A stretch of DNA of 64,000 nt from Paludibacteraceae bacterium (GTDB taxonomy: Bacteria > Bacteroidota > Bacteroidia > Bacteroidales > Paludibacteraceae). The translations under genes were made by a program, and so were the position numbers. Below, piece by piece: positions 27,509 to 35,496 of the stretch. The notes beneath the pieces are model-generated. The model saw only the letters and a list, made by a program, of their open reading frames with translations. It was not told where the DNA came from and did not search any database. The DNA is taken from the NCBI GenBank assembly GCA_016297215.1, contig JAEDGZ010000008.1, positions 8,609-72,608 on the forward strand. The letters are read 5' to 3'. Positions within the stretch are counted from its first letter, which is position 1, and each line of letters starts with the position of its first letter.

Positions 27509-28267
27509 AATCACCAGGAGGTCGTCCTGCATTACGTTTTGTCCTGCGGTAACGGCGATTTTCGAAACAGTACCATCGCACTCTGCCATGATGGCGTTCT
27601 CCATCTTCATACTCTCTAATGTGAGCAGCGTGTCACCTTTCTTCACGGCTTGTCCCTCGCTTACCAGCACTTTGATAACCGAGCCGGGCAGGGGAGAGGT
27701 TATCTTTGTCCCTCCGGCAGGAGCGGCAGCAGGCGCTGCTTTCGGTGCAGGTGCTGGAGCAGGTTCTGTTTTGGGTGCTGCGGGAGCAGGCTTTGGAGCC
27801 TCAGGTGCAGGAGCAGGAGCCGCAGCGGCTGCCACCTCTATCTCCACGAGTTTGTCGTCTTGCATCACGTTCTGACCAGGCTGAACAAGCACGTTCTTCA
27901 CCTTGCCGGTTACCTCTGAGGCAATCACGTTCTCCATCTTCATGCTCTCCATGGTGAGGAGGGTATCGCCTTTCTTGATGTCCTGACCGGCTTGTACCAT
28001 TACCTTCACGATGCTACCGGGTAGCGGCGATTTCACTACTGTAGTGCCTGCGGCAGCAGGGGCAGCAGCGGGCTTAGCAGTCGGTGCAGCAGCACCCGCA
28101 GCAGCGGGACGCGGAGCCACAACAGGTTTCTTCTTGACGGTCTCTTGTTTCTCAATCTCTACTTGGAAAACGGTACCGTTCACCGTTACCTCGCATACAT
28201 TGGGTTCTATCTCGTTGACGGTCGTGTCGTAGGGTTGACCGGCAATCGTAAACTTAAATGTTTTCAT
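27500..28267 (-). CDS. Biotin carrier protein with two tandem biotinyl domains
   Basis: The 255-aa protein carries CO2 on biotin between the MmdA carboxyltransferase and the OadB pump. A short N-terminal domain (1-40) is followed by Ala/Pro linkers and two biotinyl domains, about 77-145 and 188-255, each with an ESMKMEN motif. The biotinylated lysines are Lys110 and Lys221. The two domains are clearly similar (PLPGS-VKV..GQ..KKGDTLLT.ESMKMEN). The usual carrier in this operon has one domain and about 140-170 aa, so the duplication is unusual. Context and family leave little doubt about the role. Confidence 0.93.
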   Translation of the reverse strand: MKTFKFTIAGQPYDTTVNEIEPNVCEVTVNGTVFQVEIEKQETVKKKPVVAPRPAAAGAAAPTAKPAAAPAAAGTTVVKSPLPGSIVKVMVQAGQDIKKGDTLLTMESMKMENVIASEVTGKVKNVLVQPGQNVMQDDKLVEIEVAAAAAPAPAPEAPKPAPAAPKTEPAPAPAPKAAPAAAPAGGTKITSPLPGSVIKVLVSEGQAVKKGDTLLTLESMKMENAIMAECDGTVSKIAVTAGQNVMQDDLLVILN

Positions 28268-28273
28268 TGTGGT

Positions 28274-28648
28274 TTATCTATGTAAGTTATTCATGCCGTA
28301 CATCTTGTTGTTCCATTGTGTACGGTGGGGTTGGATAGTGATTTTTGTGTCTTCTTCATCGTGCACGCCGTTGTAGTAGAGGTGCAGCGCGAGCGCGATG
28401 GCGGCGGTGGCATCACCCGTGAGGACGATGCGGTCTTCACGCTGTTTGTGCACCACCGACTCGGTATGCTCTTCGTTGGCAACCTCTTTCTTCACAGCCT
28501 TGACACGCGGGCGCATAATCCATCCCATCAACTTCATAATATATATGAAGACAAATAGGAGCAACAGCACCATGCCGAAGCCGACACCCGTGATGAACCA
28601 GGTTTGACCGGTTATGCCCACTTGTTGGGTTACTTCAAGCAATAACAT
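28274..28648 (-). CDS. OadG-type small membrane subunit of the Na+ decarboxylase
   Basis: The 124-aa protein has one membrane helix near the N-terminus (WFITGVGFGMVLLLLFVFIYIMKLM, about 16-40) and a charged cytoplasmic tail. OadG or delta subunits tether the soluble subunits to OadB. Its stop is 6 bases before the biotin carrier start. Sequence conservation in this family is low, so position in the operon is the main argument. Confidence 0.85.
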   Translation of the reverse strand: MLLLEVTQQVGITGQTWFITGVGFGMVLLLLFVFIYIMKLMGWIMRPRVKAVKKEVANEEHTESVVHKQREDRIVLTGDATAAIALALHLYYNGVHDEEDTKITIQPHRTQWNNKMYGMNNLHR

Positions 28649-28684
28649 AGCTGAATTTACAAATTACGATTTACAAATTACGAT

Positions 28685-30241
28685 TTACAGAGGAATGTTC
28701 GAGTGCTTCTTCAGCGGGTTGGTCAGGCGCTTGGTCTGCAGGTTCTCGAAGGCACGAATGATGCGCTTACGCGTGTTGCGCGGCTCAATGATGTCGTCGA
28801 TATATCCGCGATTGGCTGCCTGATAGGGGCTGGCAAAGAGTTCTTTGTATTCCTCCTCTTTCTCCGCAATGAATTTCTTCTTTTCTTCGGGGTCTTCGAT
28901 GGCTTTGATCGCTTTGGCTTGGAGCACGCCTACAGCACCGCTGGCACCCATCACGGCAATCTCCGCGTTAGGCCATGCGTAGCATACATCGCCGCGCAAC
29001 TGCTTGCAACTCATCACGATATGGCTACCGCCATACGATTTGCGGATAGTTACGGTAACCTTGGGCACCGTAGCCTCGCCGAAGGCGAACATCAGTTTTG
29101 CTCCGTGGTCGATGATACCTGCGTACTCTTGACCCGTACCGCAGAGGAAGCCCGGTACGTCCACGAGGGTGAGAATCTGGATGTTGAATGCATCGCAGAA
29201 ACGCACGAAGCGAGCGGCTTTGCGGCTGGCATCGCAGTCGAGCACACCGGCAATCCAGTTAGGCTGGTTGGCGATGATACCCGTGGAGCGACCGTTGAAG
29301 CGGGCGAAACCGCAGATGATGTTCTTCGCATAGTCTTTCTGCACCTCCATGAAGTCGCCATTGTCCACGATGGTGTAGATGATATCCTTCATGTCGTAAG
29401 GCTTGTTGGGGTCTGCGGGCACTACTTCGTTCAGGCTCTCCTCCACGCGCATGGGGTCGTCGGTGCACTTCATCAGCGGTGCCTCCTCCATGTTGTTCTG
29501 CGGGATGAACGAGATGAGACGGCGCACTTCTGCCAGAGCCTCTTCCTCGGTAGCGGCTACGAAGTGGGTAACACCCGACTTGGTTGCGTGTACTTTTGCA
29601 CCACCCAGTTGCTCAACGGTAACGTCCTCACCGGTAACGGATTTAACCACCTTCGGACCCGTGATGAACATGTAGGAGTTCTGTTCGGTCATCATGATGA
29701 AGTCGGTCAGCGCGGGGCTATATACGGCACCACCGGCGCAGGGACCGAAGATAACGCTGATTTGGGGTACAACGCCGCTGGCAAGGATGTTACGCTCGAA
29801 AATCTCGGCATAACCTGCCAATGCGCAGGCGCCTTCCTGAATACGTGCGCCGCCCGAGTCGTTCAAACCGATGATAGGAGCACCGAGTTTAACGGCTTGG
29901 TCCATCACGTTGCAAATCTTCTGCGCCATGGTCTCGCTCAAAGAACCGCCGATGACGGTGGCATCTTGTGCGAAAACAAAAACGAGACGGCCGTCGATAG
30001 TACCCGAACCAACGGCAACGCCGTCGCCCAGGAATACTTTCTTCTCCATCCCGAAGTCGTGGCAACGATGGGTAAGGAACATGTTCACTTCCTCAAACGA
30101 CCCCTCGTCAAGGAGCATGTTGATACGCTCGCGGGCGGTGTAGCTACCCTTGGCGTGGTGTTTCTCTACTGCTGCTTCCCCGCCGCCGGCTGCTGCCTTC
30201 ACGCGGTTGTCAATCAGTTTCTGCAATTTAGTCTGATCCAT
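28685..30241 (-). CDS. mmdA: Methylmalonyl-CoA decarboxylase alpha subunit (carboxyltransferase)
   Basis: The 518-aa cytoplasmic subunit transfers the carboxyl group of methylmalonyl-CoA to biotin. Two crotonase-like carboxyltransferase halves are visible: the N-half with GGSLSETMAQKICNVMDQA and GLNDSGGARIQEGACAL (about 120-150), and the C-half with VDVPGFLCGTGQEY and RKSYGGSHIVMS. It is the propionate-forming step of the succinate pathway used by Bacteroidales. The N-terminal neighbour mce makes its substrate. Propionyl-CoA carboxylase beta is an almost identical family, but the OadB/OadG context favours decarboxylation. Confidence 0.94.
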   Translation of the reverse strand: MDQTKLQKLIDNRVKAAAGGGEAAVEKHHAKGSYTARERINMLLDEGSFEEVNMFLTHRCHDFGMEKKVFLGDGVAVGSGTIDGRLVFVFAQDATVIGGSLSETMAQKICNVMDQAVKLGAPIIGLNDSGGARIQEGACALAGYAEIFERNILASGVVPQISVIFGPCAGGAVYSPALTDFIMMTEQNSYMFITGPKVVKSVTGEDVTVEQLGGAKVHATKSGVTHFVAATEEEALAEVRRLISFIPQNNMEEAPLMKCTDDPMRVEESLNEVVPADPNKPYDMKDIIYTIVDNGDFMEVQKDYAKNIICGFARFNGRSTGIIANQPNWIAGVLDCDASRKAARFVRFCDAFNIQILTLVDVPGFLCGTGQEYAGIIDHGAKLMFAFGEATVPKVTVTIRKSYGGSHIVMSCKQLRGDVCYAWPNAEIAVMGASGAVGVLQAKAIKAIEDPEEKKKFIAEKEEEYKELFASPYQAANRGYIDDIIEPRNTRKRIIRAFENLQTKRLTNPLKKHSNIPL

Positions 30242-30278
30242 TTTCTATTTGACAATTTGACAATTTACAATTTGGCAA

Positions 30279-30692
30279 TTATTTCGGCTGCTGGCAAAGT
30301 TCGGTCAGTACGCCTTTGGTGCTCTTGGGGTGGAGGAAGGCAATCATCAGGTTCTCTGCACCTTTGCGGGGAGCCTTGTCGATGAGTTGGATGCCTGCTG
30401 CTTCAGCTTCTTTCAGCGCCTCTTCCACGCTCTCTACGTTGAAAGCTACGTGGTGTACACCGCCGCGACCACCGTTTTTCTCAATGAATTTGGCGATGGT
30501 CGATTCGGGGCAGGTAGGCTCCAGAAGTTCAATCTTCGTCTGACCTACTTTGAAGAAAGCGGTCTTCACTTTTTGGTCGGCTACTTCCTCGATGGCGTAG
30601 CATTTCTCACCGGTTAAGAACTCGAAGAAAGGCATAGCCTCCTCCAAACTTGTTACTGCAATACCCAGATGCTCAATATGAGTCGGTTTCAT
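30279..30692 (-). CDS. mce: Methylmalonyl-CoA epimerase
   Basis: The 137-aa glyoxalase/VOC-fold enzyme interconverts the (R) and (S) forms of methylmalonyl-CoA, linking the mutase to the decarboxylase. Metal ligands fit His8 (IEHLGIAVTSLEEA), the HHVAFNVES segment near 80 and a late Glu. Length is typical (about 135 aa). It is the first gene of the operon, behind the promoter at 30746-30778. Confidence 0.95.
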   Translation of the reverse strand: MKPTHIEHLGIAVTSLEEAMPFFEFLTGEKCYAIEEVADQKVKTAFFKVGQTKIELLEPTCPESTIAKFIEKNGGRGGVHHVAFNVESVEEALKEAEAAGIQLIDKAPRKGAENLMIAFLHPKSTKGVLTELCQQPK

Positions 30693-30745
30693 AGTACGTA
30701 AAGTTTTGTTATTATTGTTGTTTGTTTATATTTCCAAAATCCGCT

Positions 30746-30778
30746 GCAAAGTTACGAATAAAAAATGAGATATGCAAA
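30746..30778 (-). promoter_or_regulatory. Promoter of the mce-mmdA-oadG-biotin-oadB operon
   Basis: Minus strand TTTG (30775-30778), 20 bases, TAACTTTGC (30746-30754). Confidence 0.75.
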
Positions 30779-30790
30779 CTTTTTGCTTTT

Positions 30791-31831
30791 TTAGTGCATG
30801 ATTTTGTATATCAGTTCCTTCCATAGGTCTGCATCCGTGGCGGAAGGGTTGTTGATACCTTTCAGGCGGGCATCGGTGTCGCGGAAATAGCCGACGATGC
30901 GGAAGGTCTTGCCTGCGGAGTAGCGCTTAGAGGCAGTGGCGTAATCCTTTACGAAATAGGGGTTTATGCCCAGCGCAGCCGCCGCGGTGCGCTCGGTCTT
31001 GTCCGGCAGGTAGTGGTACATCATCAGGTTGACGAAGAAATTATAGAGCACGCCCAACTCCTTAATCATCGGGTGGTCTTTCGAGGTGGCAAAATACTGC
31101 GTAATACGGTTGGCTTTCACCACGTCGCCTTGGATGAGTGCCGTTTGCAGTTCAAACACGTTGAAGTCCTTGCTGATACCCACGTTGCGCTCCACCAGCG
31201 CGGGGTCGATACGCTTGCAGCCCTCGGGGCGACCGTCTATCAGTTTCTGCAATGCCCCCACGATGGCGGTCAGGTTGGTGCCGAGGTTGTCCGCCAGCAG
31301 TTTGGCTACGCGCGGGTCGATGGCGAGTTCTATGCCTTGCGCTTTCAGTTCGGCGTTCTTCTGTTGCAGGTAGCCGGAAATCCATTTCTCCACTTGGTAG
31401 TCGCGCAGCGGGTCGCTCTGCATGACCACCGCGTCGCTTTTCTCCAACTTCTTCCACCAACTCTGCCGCTTGTCGGGGTTGCCGTATTTGTAGCAGATGA
31501 CCAGCACGGTGTCGGGCTGCGGGTTATCGAGGTACAAGCCCAGCGCGTCCCATTTCTTGATGTTCTGCGCCTCTTTCACGATGACCACTTTCCTGCCTCC
31601 CATCATAGCAAACCCCCTCGCCGCTGAGATAGCGGGAGCGATGTCCGCGCCGGGCATCTCCTTGCCGTAGAGTACGATTTGGTCGAAGGCTTTGGCGGCT
31701 TCGTCCAACACGTGTTGCTCTATGTAGTCCGCCACTTGGTCGATATAGTAAGGCTCCTCGCCGCAGAGCATATACACGCCCGCGTATTTGCCTTGTTTTA
31801 AGTCTCGTATGCAGGTTTCGTAGTTGGTCAT
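30791..31831 (-). CDS. holA: DNA polymerase III delta subunit
   Basis: The clamp-loader subunit opens the beta clamp for the replicative polymerase. About 346 aa, with the delta-type ATPase-like N-domain (GVYMLCGEEPYYIDQVADYI) and a C-terminal collar domain. The glycine-rich Walker motif is absent, as expected in delta. The ATG at 31831 is chosen; an upstream TTG at 31840 would add three residues. The chosen start overlaps the stop of the prsW-like gene as ATGA, so the two are translationally coupled. Confidence 0.92.
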   Translation of the reverse strand: MTNYETCIRDLKQGKYAGVYMLCGEEPYYIDQVADYIEQHVLDEAAKAFDQIVLYGKEMPGADIAPAISAARGFAMMGGRKVVIVKEAQNIKKWDALGLYLDNPQPDTVLVICYKYGNPDKRQSWWKKLEKSDAVVMQSDPLRDYQVEKWISGYLQQKNAELKAQGIELAIDPRVAKLLADNLGTNLTAIVGALQKLIDGRPEGCKRIDPALVERNVGISKDFNVFELQTALIQGDVVKANRITQYFATSKDHPMIKELGVLYNFFVNLMMYHYLPDKTERTAAAALGINPYFVKDYATASKRYSAGKTFRIVGYFRDTDARLKGINNPSATDADLWKELIYKIMH

Positions 31832-32559
31832 TTTCTCCAAAAGGCTACTTGGTTAGGGTCGTTCTCGTCGCGTTGGATGTGTTTCTTGATATGGTCGCGC
31901 CCGAAGCGGAACATCATGAAGCAAAAGGCGTAGAATAGCGCAATCAGTATGCCGCTCAGCACGGTGCCAACATTCGCCATCATCAGCAGTGCGTCATAGA
32001 TGCCGTGCAGCAACACGGGCACCCAGAGAATGCGTCCCTGCATGCGCCAACTCACATCGCCGAAATAGACCAGCGAGTAGAAATAGCCCATGGCAACGGC
32101 GAACATGAAGTGCCCGGGCACGGCAAAGATAGCCCGCTGAATAGCCACCATCTCCCACTCATTGATATTGTTGAACAGATACACGATGTTCTCCGTTCCC
32201 GCAAAGCCCATCCCCACCGCGCAGGCATAGACAATACCGTCGAAACGCTCGTCGAAATAGCGATTGCGCCGCAGGAAAAGCGCCAAGACCAGCAGTTTTA
32301 CGCTCTCTTCGGGAATAGCCGCGCCCACAAACGCGTTCCACGCCGCGCCCAGCAGCGTGGTCGGGTCCTCTGAGACAATGCCGAACCCTTGGAGGAATCC
32401 CTCAATAAGTGCCGCCAAGAAAGCGGACAATATGCCCAATCCTACGGCTTTCAGCACCTGCGTTATCGGCTCGCGCTGATACTTATCGCGCAGCCAGATA
32501 TAGAGCACCAGCAGGAAGGCGGGCAGTATGGCGGCGAATATGATGATAGTTAGTTGCAT
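31828..32559 (-). CDS. PrsW-family intramembrane metalloprotease
   Basis: The 243-aa inner-membrane protein has about eight hydrophobic segments. The PrsW signature is seen as PEESVKLLVLALFLRRN (about 78-94), FDGIVYACAVGMGFAGTENIVYLF, PGHFMFAVAMGYF and LLHGIYDALLM, giving the conserved Glu-Glu, Glu and two His residues. PrsW of Bacillus cleaves an anti-sigma factor. The substrate here is unknown and no anti-sigma gene is nearby. Coupled to holA by a 4-base overlap, with no known functional link. Confidence 0.88.
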   Translation of the reverse strand: MQLTIIIFAAILPAFLLVLYIWLRDKYQREPITQVLKAVGLGILSAFLAALIEGFLQGFGIVSEDPTTLLGAAWNAFVGAAIPEESVKLLVLALFLRRNRYFDERFDGIVYACAVGMGFAGTENIVYLFNNINEWEMVAIQRAIFAVPGHFMFAVAMGYFYSLVYFGDVSWRMQGRILWVPVLLHGIYDALLMMANVGTVLSGILIALFYAFCFMMFRFGRDHIKKHIQRDENDPNQVAFWRK

Positions 32560-32576
32560 AGCGGTATTGATTTATT

Positions 32577-34826
32577 TTACCGCAGGCGGACGCCCGCGTC
32601 CCCAGTAGGTTTCAACCATTTATCCAACCATGCGAAGTACGTGCGTTGCCAGAGGATACCGTTCTGCGGCTGCAGCACCCAGTGGTTCTCGTCGGGGAAG
32701 ATGAGCAACTGCGCGGGTATGCCTCGCATCTTCGCCGCGTCGAAGGCTGCCATGGCTTGGTTGGCAAGGATGCGGTAGTCTTTCTCGCCGTGGATACAGA
32801 GGATGGGGGTGTCCCATCTGTCCACGAAGCGGTGGGGCGAGTTGGCGAAGGTGCGTTGCGCCGTCGCGTTGTCTTTCTCCCAGTACGCGCCGCCCATATC
32901 CCAGTTGGCAAACCATTTCTCCTCGGTCTCGAGGTACTGCATCTCCATGTTGAAAATCCCGTCGTGGGCGATGAACGCTTTGAAGCGTTTGTCGTGGTGT
33001 CCGGCGAGCCAATAGACGCTGAATCCGCCGAACGAAGCCCCCACACAGCCGAGGTGCTCGCGGTCGATATAGGGCTCGTTGCATATCTCATCGATGGCAG
33101 TCAGATAGTCGCGCATGCACTGCCCGCCGTAGTCGCCGCTGATGGCGGCATTCCACTCATAGCCGAAGCCAGGCAGCCCGCGGCGGTTGGGTGCCACCAC
33201 GATATAGCCTTGCGCCGCCATCGCCATGAAGTTCCAGCGGTAACTCCAGAACTGGCTTACGGGCGACTGCGGTCCGCCCTCGCAGAAGAGCAGCGTGGGG
33301 TATTTCTTCGCGGGGTCGAAATGCGGGGGATAAACTACCCATGTCAGCATCTGCTTGCCGTCGGTGGTCCGTTGCCAACGCGGCTGCACGCTGCCCATCG
33401 CCGCCTGTGAGTAGATATTCCCGTTCTCATCGGTGAGCGGAGTGATGATTTGCTCCGTATCCATCGCATAAATCTCGTTAGCGCGCTCCATAGAGTGGCG
33501 CAGGCAGATGAGGTCGCTGCCGATATGTCCGCCCAACTCGTAGTCATACTGCCCGTCGGGCGTCAGTTGGCTGAGGATAGGGGATTGGTCATGCCCAAAC
33601 GCCACCTGATAAATCCTCTCCGTTCCATGCCAAACAGCGTTGAATACGAGGGTATTGTTATCTTTCCAGTAGTAGGAATCCACGTTGCTGTCCAGCCCCT
33701 TGCTGAGGAACACTTTCTCGCCGCTGCGGGTGTCCATAGCAAAGAGCCGGTTCTCATCGCTCTCGTAGCCGTCATGCTCCATGCTGAGCCATGCTATCCA
33801 TTGCCCGTCGGGCGAGTAGGCGGGGTTGGTGTCGTAGCCGAGGTTGTCCTCGGTGATGTTGCGTGTCTCGCCCGTCTCGATGTCGTACAGATAGATGTCG
33901 GAGTTGGTGGACACGGCGTAGTCCAGCCCTGTCTTCTTGCGGCAGGTATAGGCGATGGTCTTGCTGTCGGGACTCCATGCCCACTGCTCCGTACCGCCCC
34001 ACGGGCGCATCGGGCTCTCGAAGACCGTCCCTTCCAGCAGGCTGCGACTGCCCGCTACCGCCAGCGTCCGCTTGTCCATCGTCAGCGCGCAGAGGAAAGG
34101 CTGCGGCACCTCGTCCACCCACTCGTCCCAATGCTTGTACATCAGGTCGTCCACCACGCGCCCGCTCGCCAGCGGCAGGTCGGGGTAGAGGTCTGCCGTC
34201 GTGGGATGACTTTTCACCGTTGAAACCAAGAGAATCTGCTTGTTGTCGGGCGAGAGCAGGAAACCCTCAATAGGCTGCTCAAACCCCGTCATCGTCAGGT
34301 CGCGGCTGTGGTCTTTCCAATCGGTCAGACACACCTTCCCGCCCTTCATATAGAGCAACCTCCCGTCGTTCGTCCAAGCGGGCTGTCCCCCCACGAACTC
34401 ATCGACCATGCGCAACGCAGGTTTGCCCGCACAAGGAGGTGCGGTCTCCAGGCCGCACCCTTTCCCCTCTTCCGCCTGCTGACAAGGAGGTGCGGTCTCC
34501 AGGCCGCACCCTGAATGGCTATCCTTACCAATAGAAGACGGGCAATATTCGCATACCCGCACCCACGTGGTCGAGCGGTTCTCCGCCACGCTGTAGTACG
34601 ACACCGTGTATGCCACCATCGACAGTTCTTCGTTGGGCACCACGCTCCCGATACGCCCCATAGCCCACAGGGCTTCGGGAGAGAAGACGCTGTCCGAAAG
34701 AGTTATCTCAGGCTTGCTGATAGGGGTTTCCGACGAGCCGCAAGCCTTATCCGAACGCTCATTGTGCGAGCCGCAACCCGCTGCAGTCAAGGCAACCATT
34801 GCCAATAGAATGTGTTTAAGGTTCAT
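32577..34826 (-). CDS. S9-family dipeptidyl/acylaminoacyl peptidase lipoprotein
   Basis: A serine exopeptidase, probably anchored on the periplasmic face or outer membrane. It has a lipoprotein signal (MNLKHILLAMVALTAAGCGS), a beta-propeller of WD40-like PD40 repeats (about 60-480, with SPDGQWIAWLSM), and an alpha/beta hydrolase domain with GASFGGFSVYW (catalytic Ser), CIHGEKDYR (Asp) and ENHW (His). ATG at 34826 is preferred to a TTG three codons upstream. Two family B palindromes (34435-34459 and 34486-34510), 51 bases apart, are read in frame as GCGLETAPPC twice in the N-terminal region, and a family A palindrome (32581-32603) supplies the final residues TGDAGVRLR. Still apparently intact. 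Confidence 0.92.
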   Translation of the reverse strand: MNLKHILLAMVALTAAGCGSHNERSDKACGSSETPISKPEITLSDSVFSPEALWAMGRIGSVVPNEELSMVAYTVSYYSVAENRSTTWVRVCEYCPSSIGKDSHSGCGLETAPPCQQAEEGKGCGLETAPPCAGKPALRMVDEFVGGQPAWTNDGRLLYMKGGKVCLTDWKDHSRDLTMTGFEQPIEGFLLSPDNKQILLVSTVKSHPTTADLYPDLPLASGRVVDDLMYKHWDEWVDEVPQPFLCALTMDKRTLAVAGSRSLLEGTVFESPMRPWGGTEQWAWSPDSKTIAYTCRKKTGLDYAVSTNSDIYLYDIETGETRNITEDNLGYDTNPAYSPDGQWIAWLSMEHDGYESDENRLFAMDTRSGEKVFLSKGLDSNVDSYYWKDNNTLVFNAVWHGTERIYQVAFGHDQSPILSQLTPDGQYDYELGGHIGSDLICLRHSMERANEIYAMDTEQIITPLTDENGNIYSQAAMGSVQPRWQRTTDGKQMLTWVVYPPHFDPAKKYPTLLFCEGGPQSPVSQFWSYRWNFMAMAAQGYIVVAPNRRGLPGFGYEWNAAISGDYGGQCMRDYLTAIDEICNEPYIDREHLGCVGASFGGFSVYWLAGHHDKRFKAFIAHDGIFNMEMQYLETEEKWFANWDMGGAYWEKDNATAQRTFANSPHRFVDRWDTPILCIHGEKDYRILANQAMAAFDAAKMRGIPAQLLIFPDENHWVLQPQNGILWQRTYFAWLDKWLKPTGDAGVRLR
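32581..32603. repeat. Family A palindrome forming the C-terminus of the S9 peptidase
   Basis: CGCAGGCGGACGCCCGCG is a diverged form. The stop codon comes right after it, so the last residues derive from the repeat. Confidence 0.65.
34435..34510. repeat. Two family B palindromes inside the S9 peptidase gene
   Basis: GGTGCGG-N8-CCGCACC occurs twice with a 51-base (17-codon) period. Both are read as GCGLETAPPC. Other copies are at 52211-52235 (in frame in another gene) and 55553-55578 (intergenic). Confidence 0.9.
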
Positions 34827-34835
34827 ATAAAACAA

Positions 34836-35041
34836 TCGAAATAGTAGTCAATTTATTTTTTGGTAATAAACCCATAATCGAACAACAAACTATAGATAAT
34901 ATTTGAATAATTTTTGGAAATATTTGTTGAAATATAAAGTTTATGGTTCGTTTTTGAACTTATTATTTTTGAGTGTTTTTGTTGTAAAGGTTCTCCGCGT
35001 GGTCAACACTCAAATAGGATATAGTCTAATCGTTTCCGCCT
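34836..35041. other. Leader and gap upstream of the S9 peptidase
   Basis: The 206-base stretch is AT-rich. It contains the AAATATTTGTTGAAAT motif (34916-34931) seen in the MITE copies and at 16402, here without MITE ends. No gene seen. Confidence 0.45.
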
Positions 35042-35074
35042 GCAAAGGTACGAAAAAAAACACAACTATGCAAA
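35042..35074 (-). promoter_or_regulatory. Promoter of the S9 peptidase gene
   Basis: Minus strand TTTG (35071-35074), 20 bases, TACCTTTGC (35042-35050). It implies a leader of more than 200 bases. Confidence 0.7.
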
Positions 35075-35175
35075 TTCCATGCCCGAAAAATCATTTTATT
35101 TTGCTACCACCGCGAACAAACGCCCTCGCATGCCTATAACAGACACGTATTCCCGCCCGCCAGTACCGAGACAAG

Positions 35176-35216
35176 AGTTAGTGATTAGTTAGTGATTAGT
35201 TAGTGATTAGTTAGCG
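35176..35216. repeat. 11-bp tandem repeat AGTTAGTGATT
   Basis: Nearly four copies in the 421 bases (35075-35495) before the next gene. The remaining part has a plus-strand promoter and a GC-rich leader (35355-35490) without a recognised motif. Confidence 0.85.
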
Positions 35217-35322
35217 AATAACGAACCTCAACTGAACCACTACCGTTCCGCGATAGACCCGCTAAATATATGGACAGGGAAATGTGTTTTGTAGCATAAA
35301 ATACATTTTTTAGTTCGCAAAT

Positions 35323-35354
35323 CTTGCACAATTCAAAGAAAAGCAGTATCTTTG
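35323..35354 (+). promoter_or_regulatory. Promoter of the FISUMP-like lipoprotein gene
   Basis: CTTG (35323-35326), 20 bases, TATCTTTG (35347-35354). The leader is about 135 bases. Confidence 0.7.
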
Positions 35355-35496
35355 CCCTCGAAACCGAAGATGGGGTTGCGGGTGGGGCGCACGCCGAACC
35401 GATACCATCCAGTAGCGACCAAGCGGAAAGTCGCACACGCCGAGCATCGAGGTTTGATAATAGAAAGTTGCGCCCGACACGTATTAGGGAGATTTT

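Noticed and set aside
28703..30385. Plus-strand open frame of 560 codons opposite mmdA
   Set aside because: Antisense to a certain gene; His/Val/Leu-rich translation without domains.
26225..30692. Reading the operon as oxaloacetate decarboxylase
   Set aside because: The alpha-type subunit is a crotonase-fold carboxyltransferase (MmdA), and mce is the first gene. An OadA-type TIM-barrel protein is absent.
35355..35496. Riboswitch in the leader of the FISUMP-like lipoprotein
   Set aside because: GC-rich with some possible pairings, but none matches a known class and no clear stem set was found.
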